Assembly: GCA_001803395.1 (NCBI GenBank)
Contig: MHBU01000031.1
Coordinates: forward strand, 1 to 64,000
Reading direction: 5' to 3'
Length of the DNA stretch: 64,000 nucleotides
Origin: Methylotenera sp. RIFCSPLOWO2_02_FULL_45_14
Lineage (GTDB): Bacteria > Pseudomonadota > Gammaproteobacteria > Burkholderiales > Methylophilaceae
The notes beneath the pieces are model-generated. The model had not been told where the DNA came from, searched no databases, and was given only the letters and a program-made list of their open reading frames with translations. A program made the translations under genes and the position numbers. This document shows, piece after piece, positions 37,321-47,709 of this stretch. How positions within the stretch are numbered: the stretch's first letter is position 1; each line of letters begins with the position of its first letter.

Positions 37321-38493
37321 ATGAACCAAAACTTAGAACAACATTCAGTGATTTTGCCACCAGCGATGCTGGGTATGTTAGGCGGCGGTCAGCTTGGCCG
37401 TTTTTTTGTGATTGCTGCCCATGAAATGGGCTATAAAGTCACCGTATTAGACCCAGATGAAAATAGCCCCGCAGGTAAAATTGCAGATGTACATATTTGT
37501 GCAAAATATGATGATGCAGCTGCACTAAAGCACATGGCTGAGAGCTGTCAAACGGTCACCACTGAATTTGAAAACGTACCAGCGGCAACGTTAGAAACTT
37601 TGGCTAAAACCATAGCAGTCAGCCCTTCTGCGCAAAGCGTTGCCATTGCTCAGCATCGTGTGAGTGAGAAAAACTTTCTTAAACAAGCCGGCTTGCCAGT
37701 GGCGCCTTATGTCGTAATTAATGCTGAGGCTGATTTGCCTGCAGATGATAATGATATTTACCCGGCCATTCTTAAAGTAGCCAGATTTGGTTACGACGGC
37801 AAAGGTCAGGCGCGTGTTGCTAATTTAACTGAGGCTAAAAAAGCTTTTGTAGAGTTCTCTCAAGAGGAATGCGTGTTAGAAAAAATGCTGAAACTTGATT
37901 ATGAAGTTTCAGTAGTGCTGGCACGAGATGTTAATGGTCACATAGCCACATTTCCAACGACTGAAAACAGTCATCTTAATGGTATTTTGGATGTTTCTAT
38001 CATACCGGCTCGAGGCAGTGATGCAGTGAATTATCAGGCGCAAAAGCTGGCAATTAGTGTGGCAGATAAGTTGGAATACAAGGGCGTGTTAGGGGTGGAG
38101 TTTTTTGTGTGTGATGGAGAATTATTGGTGAATGAAATTGCACCGCGCCCGCATAACTCTGGTCATTACACGATAGATGCTTGTATTACTAACCAATTTG
38201 AGCAGCAAGTGCGTGCGATGACTGGCTTGCCATTAGGGAGTAGTCGTCAGCATAGCCCTGCTGTGATGGTGAATATATTAGGTGATATTTGGCCTGATGA
38301 TGGCGCTGTGCAGCAAGCTGAACCAGCATGGCAGTTTGCATTGAGTAATCCGCAACTTAAAATGCATCTTTATGGCAAGCGAGAGGCGCGAGATGGCCGG
38401 AAAATGGGGCATTTTACAGTGCTTAATACAAGTCGTGATGAGGCAATTAAGCAGGCGATGCAGGTGCGCTCAGAGTTGAATATAGGGAATTAG
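37321..38493 (+). CDS. purK: 5-(carboxyamino)imidazole ribonucleotide synthase (PurK)
   Basis: 390 residues, ATP-grasp enzyme carboxylating AIR with bicarbonate. N-terminal MLGGGQLGRFF, ATP-binding KVARFGYDGKGQAR and EVSVVLARD, and C-terminal NEIAPRPHNSGHYTIDAC are all present. It follows purE by 62 bases. Confidence 0.97.
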   Translation: MNQNLEQHSVILPPAMLGMLGGGQLGRFFVIAAHEMGYKVTVLDPDENSPAGKIADVHICAKYDDAAALKHMAESCQTVTTEFENVPAATLETLAKTIAVSPSAQSVAIAQHRVSEKNFLKQAGLPVAPYVVINAEADLPADDNDIYPAILKVARFGYDGKGQARVANLTEAKKAFVEFSQEECVLEKMLKLDYEVSVVLARDVNGHIATFPTTENSHLNGILDVSIIPARGSDAVNYQAQKLAISVADKLEYKGVLGVEFFVCDGELLVNEIAPRPHNSGHYTIDACITNQFEQQVRAMTGLPLGSSRQHSPAVMVNILGDIWPDDGAVQQAEPAWQFALSNPQLKMHLYGKREARDGRKMGHFTVLNTSRDEAIKQAMQVRSELNIGN

Positions 38494-38556
38494 TTGCGGT
38501 GAATCTGGGTGGGAGTTAAATTAGCCGGTTTGACTTAACCTAGAAAAAGCAGTTGG

Positions 38557-38674
38557 TCCACGAAAAACACAAAAGTCACGAACAAATTCAAATAGCTACG
38601 AGCTGAGAACCAAAACCGATGGGTGAGTTGCTGAACTAATGTAACATCTTGTTTTATTTTGTGTCTTTCGTGGA
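38557..38674. repeat. Inverted repeat downstream of purK
   Basis: TCCACGAAAAACACAAAA at 38557-38574 is inverted at 38657-38674 with one mismatch, 82 bases apart. It occupies the 38494-38798 gap between convergent purK and rpsT. The central part has no open frame of note. It resembles dispersed intergenic repeats; no transposase is attached. Confidence 0.6.
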
Positions 38675-38745
38675 TAAATTGCCGTTTTTAAGCTTAAGGC
38701 TCATTGGGCTTGGAATCTAAAAAGAAAATTTAAATGAGCAGAAAT

Positions 38746-38779
38746 AAAAAAGCCGAACATAAATTCGGCTTTTTTATTT
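38746..38779 (-). terminator. Rho-independent terminator of rpsT (probably bidirectional)
   Basis: AAAAAAGCCGAA / TTCGGCTTTTTT with a six-base loop gives a strong stem with T tracts in both directions. It lies 23 bases after the rpsT stop and may also end purK transcription. Confidence 0.9.
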
Positions 38780-38798
38780 TTATCTAAGCAAACAACAA

Positions 38799-39062
38799 TT
38801 ATGCCATTGCTTTAATCGCTGCGTTTAAGCGGCTTTTATGACGTGAGGCTTTGTTTTTGTGAATGATTTGTTTGTCCGCAATGCGGTCAATCACGCTTAC
38901 GTTTTCACTGTAAGCGGCAGTAGCTGCGGCTTTGTCGCCAGCTTCTACAGCTTTAATAATTTTTTTAATTGCTGTACGCAAAGTAGAGCGCAAACTTGCA
39001 TTGTGAGCACGTTGCTTAACTGCTTGACGAGCACGTTTTCTTGCTTGTGCGGTATTTGCCAT
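38799..39062 (-). CDS. rpsT: 30S ribosomal protein S20
   Basis: 87 residues, highly basic and helical: [21 protein letters not shown] at the start and [19 protein letters not shown] at the end are diagnostic. Monocistronic, divergent from murJ with a 184-base spacer. Confidence 0.98.
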   Translation of the reverse strand: MANTAQARKRARQAVKQRAHNASLRSTLRTAIKKIIKAVEAGDKAAATAAYSENVSVIDRIADKQIIHKNKASRHKSRLNAAIKAMA

Positions 39063-39246
39063 CTGTTTTTCCTAAGAAACTATTCAAAATACGAAGCCCG
39101 TCATAATAGCTATTTTATAAATATATTGCAAGTTAAAATAACGCAAATATCATTAGCAATTACTACGTGATGACACTCGGCATGTTAAAATCACGCAAAA
39201 TATTGTTAATACACTATTTTCCTCCATTACATTATAACGATAAAGC

Positions 39247-40791
39247 ATGAATTTACTCAAAGCGCTGGCTAAAGTCGGCAGTATGACTTTTGTTTCGCGT
39301 ATTTTAGGTTTTGTACGTGATACATTGATTGCGCGCGTGTTTGGCGCTGGCATGCTCAGCGATGCTTTTATTGTTGCGTTTAAAATTCCTAATTTATTGC
39401 GCCGTGTTTCAGCAGAGGGTGCATTTAGTCAGGCGTTTGTACCCATTTTGGGCGAATATAAAAGTCAACGTGGTTTTGATGAAACACACGCCCTAATCAA
39501 TCGTGTCGCCACATGGCTGGGCTTGATTTTAGTCGTAGTGACTTTGTTGGGTATGTTGGCCGCGCCTTGGATCGTTACCTTAATTGCCCCAGGCTTTAGG
39601 ACTGATGCTGCAAAAATGCAACTGACGGTTGAATTGCTACGCATTACTTTCCCCTATATTTTCTTTATCTCGCTGGTTTCAATGGCAGGTGGGGTGCTCA
39701 ACACTTACAACAAGTTTGGCATTCCAGCGTTTACACCCGTGTGGCTCAATGTTTCGATGATAGCCTCTGTATTATTTTTTGCAGATTACTTTGATGAGCC
39801 GATTAAAGTGTTGGCGTGGGCGGTATTCATTGGTGGCTTTTTACAGCTGGCGTTTCAGGTGCCATTTTTAAAGCAAATTGGCTTGCTACCTAAGCTGGAT
39901 TTTAAGCGTGATGATGAAGGTGTGTGGCGTATATTGAAATTGATGGGGCCAGCGGTGCTTGGGGTGTCGGTAGCGCAGATTTCATTGATTCTTAACACGA
40001 TATTCGCCTCATTTTTAAAAACGGGTAGTGTGAGCTGGCTTTATTATGCTGATCGTTTGATGGAGTTTCCGACCGGGGTGCTAGGAGTGGCTTTAGGTAC
40101 TATTTTGCTACCTAGCTTATCTAAGGCTTATGCAGGTAAAGACGATAGTGAATACTCACAATTGCTAGATTGGGGCTTACGTTTAACTTTTATTTTAGCA
40201 GCGCCTGCTGCAGTGGCGCTAGCTGTGCTGGCAACACCTTTGGTGACGGCGTTGTTTTATTATGGAAAGTTCACACCTTTGGATGTTGCTATGACTCAGC
40301 AAGCTTTAATTGCTTATAGCGTGGGCTTGCTTGGGTTGATTTTGGTTAAGATTTTGGCTCCTGGTTTTTATGCACGGCAAAACATTAAAACTCCCGTAAA
40401 AATTGCAATTTTCACCTTAGTGATGACGCAAGTGATGAATGTGCTGTTTGTGTTTGTTTTGGATTTACGGCATGCAGGTTTAGCTTTGGCAATAGGTTTG
40501 GGCGCGTGCCTCAATGCCACGCTGCTTTACTACCATTTGCGACAAGCTAATATTTTTAAGCCACAATTAGGATGGATGCTATTTTTACTTAAATTATTAG
40601 TAGCGCTTGTTGTGATGGGTAGCGTGCTTTATTTCGCGATGGGCGATGCAAAAGCCTGGCTGGAGTTTGGTTTAATCAAACGCTTAACTTACATTACCGG
40701 CTTGGTGGTGTTGGGTGGCGTCAGTTATTTTTCTACGTTAATGCTGTTAGGTTTTAGGCCGCGAGATTATATGCGTCGGGTGAATCGTTAA
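39247..40791 (+). CDS. murJ: Lipid II flippase MurJ (MviN)
   Basis: 514 residues with about 14 membrane helices. Moves lipid II across the inner membrane for peptidoglycan synthesis. The N terminus [24 protein letters not shown] is diagnostic, and [16 protein letters not shown] and [17 protein letters not shown] are conserved functional regions. Divergent from rpsT, and its stop codon abuts the ribF ATG with no gap. Confidence 0.97.
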   Translation: MNLLKALAKVGSMTFVSRILGFVRDTLIARVFGAGMLSDAFIVAFKIPNLLRRVSAEGAFSQAFVPILGEYKSQRGFDETHALINRVATWLGLILVVVTLLGMLAAPWIVTLIAPGFRTDAAKMQLTVELLRITFPYIFFISLVSMAGGVLNTYNKFGIPAFTPVWLNVSMIASVLFFADYFDEPIKVLAWAVFIGGFLQLAFQVPFLKQIGLLPKLDFKRDDEGVWRILKLMGPAVLGVSVAQISLILNTIFASFLKTGSVSWLYYADRLMEFPTGVLGVALGTILLPSLSKAYAGKDDSEYSQLLDWGLRLTFILAAPAAVALAVLATPLVTALFYYGKFTPLDVAMTQQALIAYSVGLLGLILVKILAPGFYARQNIKTPVKIAIFTLVMTQVMNVLFVFVLDLRHAGLALAIGLGACLNATLLYYHLRQANIFKPQLGWMLFLLKLLVALVVMGSVLYFAMGDAKAWLEFGLIKRLTYITGLVVLGGVSYFSTLMLLGFRPRDYMRRVNR

Positions 40792-41685
40792 ATGCGGATG
40801 TTTAGACACATCCCCGCCAGCTTGCAGCAGCCATGCGCGCTAGCTATAGGTAATTTTGATGGGTTGCATTTAGGGCATCAGGCCTTATTGAATAAATTGA
40901 CGCAAACCGCGAAAACGCTCAATTTAACCTCTGCTGTAATGACGTTTGAACCGCATCCGCGCGAGTTTTTTACACCAGAGAGTGCGCCGGCCAGGTTATG
41001 TTCCATGCGCGAAAAGTTAGAGTATTTTGCAAAAGCGGGTGTTGATCTTGTCTATGTGTGCCGATTTAATCGGCGTTTTGCTAAAGTGAAGGCGGAAGAA
41101 TTTATGCAAACTATTTTGCGTGACGCTTTGAATGCTGAAGTGATTTTGGTCGGTGAGGATTTCCGCTTTGGGGCGATGCGCGCGGGTTCTGTAGTTGATT
41201 TTGTAGAGAAGAAGTTTAATTTAATTAGTTTGCCACAGGTGAATTTGGCTGATGCGCGCGTCTCCAGCACCCGTGTGCGCTCAGCCTTGGCTGCTGGCAA
41301 TTTGCAAGAAGCCGCGTTGCTGTTGGGGCGACCATACAGCATGAGCGGCAAGGTGGTGCATGGCGCAAAACGCGGACGGCAGCTTGGTTTTCCTACAGCT
41401 AATGTACATATGCGGCATGAGCGACCTGCACTCACTGGCGTATATGCAGTAAAATTAGATGGTTTGAATGCGGTGGCAAATTTAGGTGTGCGCCCAACGA
41501 TTGCGGGTGTGCCTAAGTTGTCACTAGAAGTGCATGTGCTGGATTTTGATGATGATTTGTATGGTAAGCATGTGCATGTAGAATTTTTGCACAAAATACG
41601 TGATGAAATGAAGTTTGAAAGTTTAGATGCGTTGAAAGCGCAAATTGCGGCTGATGTAATAGCGGCACGAGATTTTTTCTTGTAG
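40792..41685 (+). CDS. ribF: Bifunctional riboflavin kinase / FAD synthetase (RibF)
   Basis: 297 residues. The N-terminal FMN adenylyltransferase domain (about 15-180) has GNFDGLHLGHQALL and SSTRVRSALAAGN; the C-terminal riboflavin kinase domain (about 183-295) has GRQLGFPTANV and GVRPT. Makes FMN and FAD. Starts directly after the murJ stop; ileS follows at 47 bases, with a hairpin repeat in between. Confidence 0.96.
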   Translation: MRMFRHIPASLQQPCALAIGNFDGLHLGHQALLNKLTQTAKTLNLTSAVMTFEPHPREFFTPESAPARLCSMREKLEYFAKAGVDLVYVCRFNRRFAKVKAEEFMQTILRDALNAEVILVGEDFRFGAMRAGSVVDFVEKKFNLISLPQVNLADARVSSTRVRSALAAGNLQEAALLLGRPYSMSGKVVHGAKRGRQLGFPTANVHMRHERPALTGVYAVKLDGLNAVANLGVRPTIAGVPKLSLEVHVLDFDDDLYGKHVHVEFLHKIRDEMKFESLDALKAQIAADVIAARDFFL

Positions 41686-41710
41686 GCGCGCAATAAATTG
41701 CGCTCCTACA
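41681..41710. repeat. Short REP-like hairpin between ribF and ileS
   Basis: TGTAGGCGCGCAA is followed by TAAA and the inverse TTGCGCTCCTACA (one mismatch). It overlaps the last codons of ribF. The sequence resembles a common intergenic palindrome (TGTAGGAGCGCAA); it may trim or attenuate read-through into ileS. Confidence 0.6.
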
Positions 41711-41732
41711 AAAGACTAGTTGGAATGATGAA

Positions 41733-44522
41733 ATGACTGAAGAAAATAATAAATACAAATTAAACCTACCTGAAACCACGTTTCCTATGCGTGGCGACTT
41801 GGCTAAGCGTGAGCCTGCGTGGTTAAAACAATGGACGGATACGCAGCTTTACCAGCGTATTCGCGCATCACGTAAAGGGGCTAAAAAATTCATTTTGCAT
41901 GATGGTCCTCCCTACGCCAATGGCGACATTCACATCGGCCATGCGGTGAATAAAATATTAAAAGACATTATTGTTAAGTCAAAAACCATGTCTGGTTTCG
42001 ATGCGCCTTATGTACCGGGCTGGGATTGTCACGGTTTGCCAATTGAGTTAGTGGTAGAAAAAAATCACGGTAAAAATATTGATCCTGCCAAATTCCGCGA
42101 GCTTTGTCGTGAATATGCTGCGGAACAAGTCGCGCGTCAAAAGAAAGACTTTATTCGCCTAGGTGTGTTGGGTGATTGGGATAACCCATATCTGACGATG
42201 GATTTTAAAACCGAAGCCGACATCATGCGCGCTTTGGGCGAGATTTATAAAAACGGTTATTTGTACCAAGGCAGCAAGCCAGTGCACTGGTGCGTAGACT
42301 GTGGTTCTGCGTTGGCTGAGGCTGAAGTTGAGTATGAGGATAAAAACTCGCCAGCGATTGATGTGGGCTTCAAGGTGGCTGATAACGTGGCATTGGGTAA
42401 AGTCTTTGGTGTACAAGTCACGGGTGACGCCTATGCTGTGATCTGGACAACTACACCTTGGACATTGCCTGCAAACCAAGCAGTTTCTGTTCATCCTGAA
42501 TTTGACTATGATTTGATTGAAACCAGTAAAGGTTTGTTGATACTCGCGCAAGGTCTAGCTCAAGCAACATTAGCGCGTTATGGTGAAACTGCAACCAAGA
42601 CGATTGCATCATGCAAAGGTGTAGCGCTTGAGCATATAAAATTGCATCATCCGTTTGAAAGCCGCGAAGTGCCTATTATTTGCGGCGATCACGTCACCGC
42701 TGAAACGGGTACGGGCTTGGTCCATACAGCACCTGCACATGGTTTAGATGACTACGCTGTGGGCATGCGCTACAACCTGCCAGTGGATTGCCCTGTGGGC
42801 GACGATGGCAAGTTTTACAGCCGCGTAGAGCGCTTCGCTGGCATGAGCATTTGGGATGCCAATAAAGGTGTGATTGAAACTTTGCAAGCAAGTGGCAATT
42901 TGATGGCTTCAGCACGTTTGAACCACAGCTATCCGCATTGCTGGCGCCATAAAACCCCAGTGATATTCCGCGCCACGCATCAGTGGTTTGTGGGGATGAA
43001 CGAGCAAGATGCTGCAGGTATAAGCTTGCGTGAACACGCCAATAGTGCGGTAGCTGAAACAGAGTTTTTCCCTGCCTGGGGGCGTGCGCGCTTAGAAGCA
43101 ATGATTAAAAATCGCCCTGATTGGTGTGTATCACGCCAACGTAATTGGGGGGTGCCGATGCCATTTTTTGTGCATAAGGAAACCGGCGAGCCACATGCGC
43201 AAACGCCAGATTTGTTAGAAAAAGCCTGTTTGTTAGTTGAGCAGCAAGGCGTGGAAGCTTGGTTTAGTTTAGATGGTGCCGCCTTTTTGGCGCTACATGC
43301 ACCAGAACATGCGGCAGATTACAAAAAAGTCACTTATACCTTAGATGTCTGGTTTGATTCAGGGGCTACCCATGCTGCGGTGTTAAAACGTCGCCCAGAG
43401 CTTAACTTTCCTGCTGACCTATATCTTGAAGGTTCAGACCAGCACCGTGGCTGGTTCCAATCAAGTTTGCTTACTGGTTGCGCCATAGATGGCCGCGCGC
43501 CGTATGAGGCTTTGCTTACGCATGGTTTTGTGGTGGATGGCTCAGGTCACAAAATGAGTAAGTCTAAAGGTAATGTAGTTGCGCCGCAAAAGGTGATGGA
43601 TACATACGGTGCGGATATTTTACGCCTTTGGACAGCTTCAACCGATTACTCAGGTGAACTGACGATTTCAGATGAAATTTTAAAGCGTGTGGCTGAAAGT
43701 TACCGGCGTATTCGTAACACATGCAAGTTTTTATTGGCGAATATTGCAGATTTTGATGCAAATAAAGATTTGCTACCAGTGAACGAGTGGCTAGAAATTG
43801 ACCGTTATGCTTTGTACTTAACTGAAAAACTGCAAACGGAAATTTTGGCAGATTATGACCGCTACGAATTTCATTTTGCAGTACAAAAATTTGTGAGCTT
43901 CTGTTCAGAAGATTTAGGTGGATTTTACTTGGATATTCTTAAAGACAGGTTGTATACCGCAGGTGAAACTTCACATGCACGTCGTGCAGCGCAAAGTGCT
44001 TTGCACCACATTACGCACACTATGATGCGTTTGATGGCACCAATTTTGAGTTTTACCGCAAATGAAATTTGGCAAACGCTAGAGCTAGATGCTGATAAAA
44101 CGGTGTTTGAAGATGTTTGGTATGAATTGCCTAAGCATGGCCTAACTGATGCAGATATTCAATCATGGCAGACAGTTTTAGAAGTGCGTGCGGTGGCGAA
44201 TAAAGCCATAGAAGAAAAGCGTGCAACAGGTTTAATAGGGTCATCATTGCAATCCGAGCTGGATATTTATGCCGAAGATGCAGTTTTTGAGGCGCTAAGC
44301 AGTTTAGGTGACGATTTACGCTTTGTGCTTATTACATCGCGCGCTACAGTTCATCAACGCGCGGGTAATTTAGATGTGCAAGTAGCGCCAAGTTCACACG
44401 TTAAATGTGACCGTTGCTGGCATTATCGCGCTGATGTTGGCTCAGACCCCGCGCATCCTCACATTTGCGGACGTTGCGTCAGCAACTTATTTGGTGCTGG
44501 CGAGGCGCATTCACATGCGTAA
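41733..44522 (+). CDS. ileS: Isoleucyl-tRNA synthetase (IleS)
   Basis: 929 residues, class I synthetase. HIGH motif HIGH in [10 protein letters not shown] (about 67-70); the editing domain has [13 protein letters not shown] and [12 protein letters not shown]; the KMSKS motif is KMSKSKGN (about 605-612). A C-terminal zinc finger has CDRCWHYR and CGRC. Sits in the standard ribF-ileS-lspA order; the last eight bases overlap lspA. Confidence 0.97.
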   Translation: MTEENNKYKLNLPETTFPMRGDLAKREPAWLKQWTDTQLYQRIRASRKGAKKFILHDGPPYANGDIHIGHAVNKILKDIIVKSKTMSGFDAPYVPGWDCHGLPIELVVEKNHGKNIDPAKFRELCREYAAEQVARQKKDFIRLGVLGDWDNPYLTMDFKTEADIMRALGEIYKNGYLYQGSKPVHWCVDCGSALAEAEVEYEDKNSPAIDVGFKVADNVALGKVFGVQVTGDAYAVIWTTTPWTLPANQAVSVHPEFDYDLIETSKGLLILAQGLAQATLARYGETATKTIASCKGVALEHIKLHHPFESREVPIICGDHVTAETGTGLVHTAPAHGLDDYAVGMRYNLPVDCPVGDDGKFYSRVERFAGMSIWDANKGVIETLQASGNLMASARLNHSYPHCWRHKTPVIFRATHQWFVGMNEQDAAGISLREHANSAVAETEFFPAWGRARLEAMIKNRPDWCVSRQRNWGVPMPFFVHKETGEPHAQTPDLLEKACLLVEQQGVEAWFSLDGAAFLALHAPEHAADYKKVTYTLDVWFDSGATHAAVLKRRPELNFPADLYLEGSDQHRGWFQSSLLTGCAIDGRAPYEALLTHGFVVDGSGHKMSKSKGNVVAPQKVMDTYGADILRLWTASTDYSGELTISDEILKRVAESYRRIRNTCKFLLANIADFDANKDLLPVNEWLEIDRYALYLTEKLQTEILADYDRYEFHFAVQKFVSFCSEDLGGFYLDILKDRLYTAGETSHARRAAQSALHHITHTMMRLMAPILSFTANEIWQTLELDADKTVFEDVWYELPKHGLTDADIQSWQTVLEVRAVANKAIEEKRATGLIGSSLQSELDIYAEDAVFEALSSLGDDLRFVLITSRATVHQRAGNLDVQVAPSSHVKCDRCWHYRADVGSDPAHPHICGRCVSNLFGAGEAHSHA

Positions 44523-44973
44523 ATGGTTTTTAATCAGCGCGATTGTCGTAGCATTTGATTTATATACCAAACATTTGGTGCAAAATGCTTTTGTATATGG
44601 CGAACACTTAACCGTGACGAGTTTTTTTGATTTAGTGCGCTACCACAATGAAGGCGCGGCTTTTAGTTTTTTAGCCGATGCAGGCGGTTGGCAAAAATGG
44701 TTTTTTACTGCAATTACATCGATTGCCGTGGTAGTAATTACTTACTTGATTAAAAAGCATCATCAAGAAAAATTGTTTAGTTTAGGTTTGGCTTTAATAT
44801 TAGGCGGTGCCATCGGTAATTTGTATGACAGGTTAACCTTGGGTTATGTCGTTGATTTTCTGTTTTTTCATATTAACGATTTGTACTGGCCTGCGTTTAA
44901 CGTGGCAGACAGCGCGATTTGTGTAGGTGTAGGCTTGCTATTGCTGGATAGTTTTAGAAAACCAAACAGATAG
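44515..44973 (+). CDS. lspA: Lipoprotein signal peptidase (LspA)
   Basis: 152 residues from the ATG at 44515, inside the ileS end (eight-base overlap). Four membrane helices. Cleaves signal peptides of diacylglyceryl-modified prolipoproteins. Catalytic aspartates are in [15 protein letters not shown] and NVADSAIC, and [12 protein letters not shown] is conserved. Its substrates would include the several lipoproteins in this window. The usual ispH gene does not follow. Confidence 0.95.
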   Translation: MRKWFLISAIVVAFDLYTKHLVQNAFVYGEHLTVTSFFDLVRYHNEGAAFSFLADAGGWQKWFFTAITSIAVVVITYLIKKHHQEKLFSLGLALILGGAIGNLYDRLTLGYVVDFLFFHINDLYWPAFNVADSAICVGVGLLLLDSFRKPNR

Positions 44974-44993
44974 CCAAGAGGCGGGGATCATAA

Positions 44994-45632
44994 ATGCCAG
45001 ACTGGAAAAAGCTCATAGAAGGCAAAGTTGCTTTAGCTAAGCGTGGTGCAAAGCCAGGTAAAGCGAATAGCAATGAGCGCATTCCTGCTGGGCAGACTGA
45101 AGTCAAAAGCTTCCCGACATTGGATTTGGGTATTCGTCCGCAGGTATCGTCCCAAAATTGGAAGTTGTGCGTTTATGGCTTGGTTGAACATGAACTCAAT
45201 ATAGATTGGGATACGTTTCAGGCAATGCCTCAGGTTACAGAAGTTTCGGATTTTCACTGTGTGACGCGCTGGAGTCAGTTAGATATGGATTGGCATGGCG
45301 TACGTGCGCAGGATGTTTTAGCCATGGCGCAACCCAAACCAGCCGCTAAATTCGTCACCCTGCACGGCTATGATGGTTATAGTACTAACTTACCTTTGGA
45401 AGCGTTATTAGATGACGATGTCATCATTGCGCATCGTGTTCTAGGCGCGGCTTTAACGCCTGAGCACGGTGGGCCAGTACGTATTGTTGTGCCTAAACGC
45501 TATGCCTGGAAAGGCGCAAAGTGGCTCAAGGCGATTGAGTTACATGCGGTTGATCGGCCAGGTTTCTGGGAAGTACGTGGTTATCACAATGAGGCCGACC
45601 CGTGGCGCGAGCAGCGATTTAGCGACGATTAA
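44994..45632 (+). CDS. Sulfite oxidase-like molybdopterin oxidoreductase
   Basis: 212 residues with the oxidoreductase molybdopterin-binding domain (PF00174). The molybdenum-ligating Cys is Cys89 in SDFHCVTRWSQL, followed by GYDGYSTNLPLEAL and PKRYAWKGAKW. There is no signal peptide or haem domain, so this is the short cytosolic type, whose substrate is unknown. It comes 20 bases after lspA. Its 3' end overlaps the convergent regA-like gene by 14 bases. Confidence 0.88.
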   Translation: MPDWKKLIEGKVALAKRGAKPGKANSNERIPAGQTEVKSFPTLDLGIRPQVSSQNWKLCVYGLVEHELNIDWDTFQAMPQVTEVSDFHCVTRWSQLDMDWHGVRAQDVLAMAQPKPAAKFVTLHGYDGYSTNLPLEALLDDDVIIAHRVLGAALTPEHGGPVRIVVPKRYAWKGAKWLKAIELHAVDRPGFWEVRGYHNEADPWREQRFSDD

Positions 45633-46206
45633 ATAAACCTAACTCGTTAATGGCAGGATTTAAGCTAGGTTTTTTGTTTAATTTTCTTTGTAATGTGCGT
45701 CTGTGCATATTCAGGCTACGCGCGGTGGCTGAGATGTTGCCATCATTTTCTGCTAATACGCGTTGAATATGCTCCCATTCTAAGCGGTCAATAGAGAGTG
45801 GGCTGTGAGACAACTCTACTTCAGCATCACCCGATTGTTTTTCAAACGCGGCAACAATTTCATCCGCATCTACAGGTTTTGCAAGGTAATGTGTCGCGCC
45901 TAATTTGATGGCTTCAATTGCTGTGGTAATACTTGCGTAACCAGTGAGCACAACAATGTTAATACCTGCATTTAAGCTCGCAAGTTGTCGAATCAGCACC
46001 AAGCCTGAATTGCCTGACATTTTGAGATCTACTACCGCAAATTCAGGCGCATCGTTTTTAGCAAGCTCAAAAGCCGTTTCTGCGCTATTCGCCGTAGTGA
46101 CTAAAAAACCTCGCTTACGCATGGCAGGTGCAAGCACGCTTAAAAACTCAGCATCATCATCCACCAATAATAATGTTGGCTTTTCATCTGCAATAATAGT
46201 ACTCAT
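45619..46206 (-). CDS. regA: RegA/PrrA/ActR-type redox response regulator
   Basis: 195 residues. A receiver domain (about 8-130) with acidic DDDAEF, phosphoacceptor Asp in FAVVDLKMSGNSG and Lys in YLAKPVDADEI is joined by a short linker to a Fis-type helix-turn-helix (HIQRVLAENDGNISATARSLNMHRRTLQRKL, about 148-178). The Pro-rich linker and HTH match the RegA family, which controls oxidases, photosynthesis or nitrogen genes by redox state. The start overlaps the regB stop by four bases. Confidence 0.9.
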   Translation of the reverse strand: MSTIIADEKPTLLLVDDDAEFLSVLAPAMRKRGFLVTTANSAETAFELAKNDAPEFAVVDLKMSGNSGLVLIRQLASLNAGINIVVLTGYASITTAIEAIKLGATHYLAKPVDADEIVAAFEKQSGDAEVELSHSPLSIDRLEWEHIQRVLAENDGNISATARSLNMHRRTLQRKLNKKPSLNPAINELGLFNRR

Positions 46207-47513
46207 GGACTCACCTTTAATTTTTTTAATGGTATTTTTACGATAGTGATTACGCCGCCATCAGGATGGTTGCCAAGCTTTAGCTTGCCTTCATAACGCG
46301 CCAGTGTGGTTTGTGTTAAATACACGCCCAGTCCCATGCCTTTTTCACTTTTTGAAGTGAAAAATGGTTTGCCTAGATGCTTTGCAACTTCCTCTGTTAG
46401 CCCTGAACCAAAATCACGGATTTTAATTGTTAGCACAGCTTCATCCCATTCGGCATTAAACAAGACGCGTTCAGGGGAGGCATCAGCCGCATTGTCTAGT
46501 AAATTTTGAATCGCCTGCGTGAGGGTTTTATCCGTAAAGATTAAAGGATTGTGAATGTTTTCACTGAGTGAGGTGACCAGTTCAGTCGCCGGTCGCATAT
46601 CGCGCCAGCGCTGAATAGTTTCTTGTAAATACTCACGCAATACTATGCCATGGCCAGTATCGGCACGGCTTTTACCTGCATCACGCGTAATGGAAGATAA
46701 AATCTCTTTGCAGCGTAAAATCTGCCTAACTATGATATCTAATTGCTGTAACTGCTCAGGTTGGTTGACCAGGTCGTGCGCAAGCTCCTTGCTTATCACG
46801 GCCATGGTTGCAAGCGGCGTGCCTAGCTCGTGTGCCGCGCTGGTAGCCAGCGTGCCTAATGCCAACATGCGTTCACTTTCAAGTGATATTTCACGTATCG
46901 ATGCCAACATGCGGTCGTAATCGCGCAAACTTTGCCCAATACGGGTGATAAAAAAGGCAATGATGCCAGCACTTACCACAAAGCCTAACCACATGCCCAC
47001 CAAGTGAATATCTAGTGTTTTGCCAGCCAAGTCGTGCATGTGCAAATGTGACAGCGGTACGTAATAAAACACCAATGCAGAATAACAGGCTACAGCAATG
47101 GCGGTGAGTAGCCAGGCATGTTCACGCTTTAATGCCACCGCTGCCACGGTGAGTGGCAATAAATACATCCATACCAGTGGGTTGCTATAACCGCCTGTAA
47201 AATAAAATAACAGCGTAAGCGCAGCTAAATCACCCAAAAGCTGTAGTAAAAGCTCTTTATCATTGACGTCACTGTGTTTTTTTAAACGCACTAATGTCAC
47301 TAGGTTGAGTAGCAACATAGCACCCACAGCAAGAATAATCGGTAATTTTGGCAGTGGAATATGCATGTAAAATAGCGCCGTTGTGGCTGCCAGCATAGAG
47401 ATAATCATCACGCTACGCAGAAAAAATAAACGCTGCAAATTGCGACGTAAGGGATTTTCTAACCCAGTTCGATTGAGTGCGTTAACTTGTGTAGTTTGAG
47501 GATACGTTGCCAT
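46203..47513 (-). CDS. regB: RegB/PrrB/ActS-type redox sensor histidine kinase
   Basis: 436 residues, about six N-terminal membrane helices (30-190), then a kinase. The quinone-sensing heptapeptide region of the family is present as GGYSNPL (107-113; consensus GGxxNPF). The phosphoacceptor His228 is in SAAHELGTPLAT. Cys268 in QILRCKEIL lies exactly 40 residues later, matching the spacing of His225 and redox-active Cys265 in Rhodobacter RegB. HATPase motifs are NLLDNAADASPE, DFGSGL and GMGLGVYLTQ. Located beside copper and oxidase genes that RegA orthologues control elsewhere. Confidence 0.92.
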   Translation of the reverse strand: MATYPQTTQVNALNRTGLENPLRRNLQRLFFLRSVMIISMLAATTALFYMHIPLPKLPIILAVGAMLLLNLVTLVRLKKHSDVNDKELLLQLLGDLAALTLLFYFTGGYSNPLVWMYLLPLTVAAVALKREHAWLLTAIAVACYSALVFYYVPLSHLHMHDLAGKTLDIHLVGMWLGFVVSAGIIAFFITRIGQSLRDYDRMLASIREISLESERMLALGTLATSAAHELGTPLATMAVISKELAHDLVNQPEQLQQLDIIVRQILRCKEILSSITRDAGKSRADTGHGIVLREYLQETIQRWRDMRPATELVTSLSENIHNPLIFTDKTLTQAIQNLLDNAADASPERVLFNAEWDEAVLTIKIRDFGSGLTEEVAKHLGKPFFTSKSEKGMGLGVYLTQTTLARYEGKLKLGNHPDGGVITIVKIPLKKLKVSP

Positions 47514-47709
47514 GCATCACATTATATAGTGGATTATAAATATCAGAATGTGACAAATCGTCGCGCAGATAAATTGCTCAGTACAGTATATTGATCAACT
47601 AACTAGCAACTGCAATTGATATGATTTGCAGATGATTTCTCAATGGATTTGGTGTGTTTACAGGTATACAATCAGCCTATTAATTTAAACTCACGAAAAG
47701 GAATTTGCA

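Noticed and set aside
41052-41693. 213-residue minus-strand open frame opposite ribF
   Set aside because: Lies wholly inside the strongly supported ribF gene, is compositionally odd (Ser/Thr/Lys-rich) and shows no domain.
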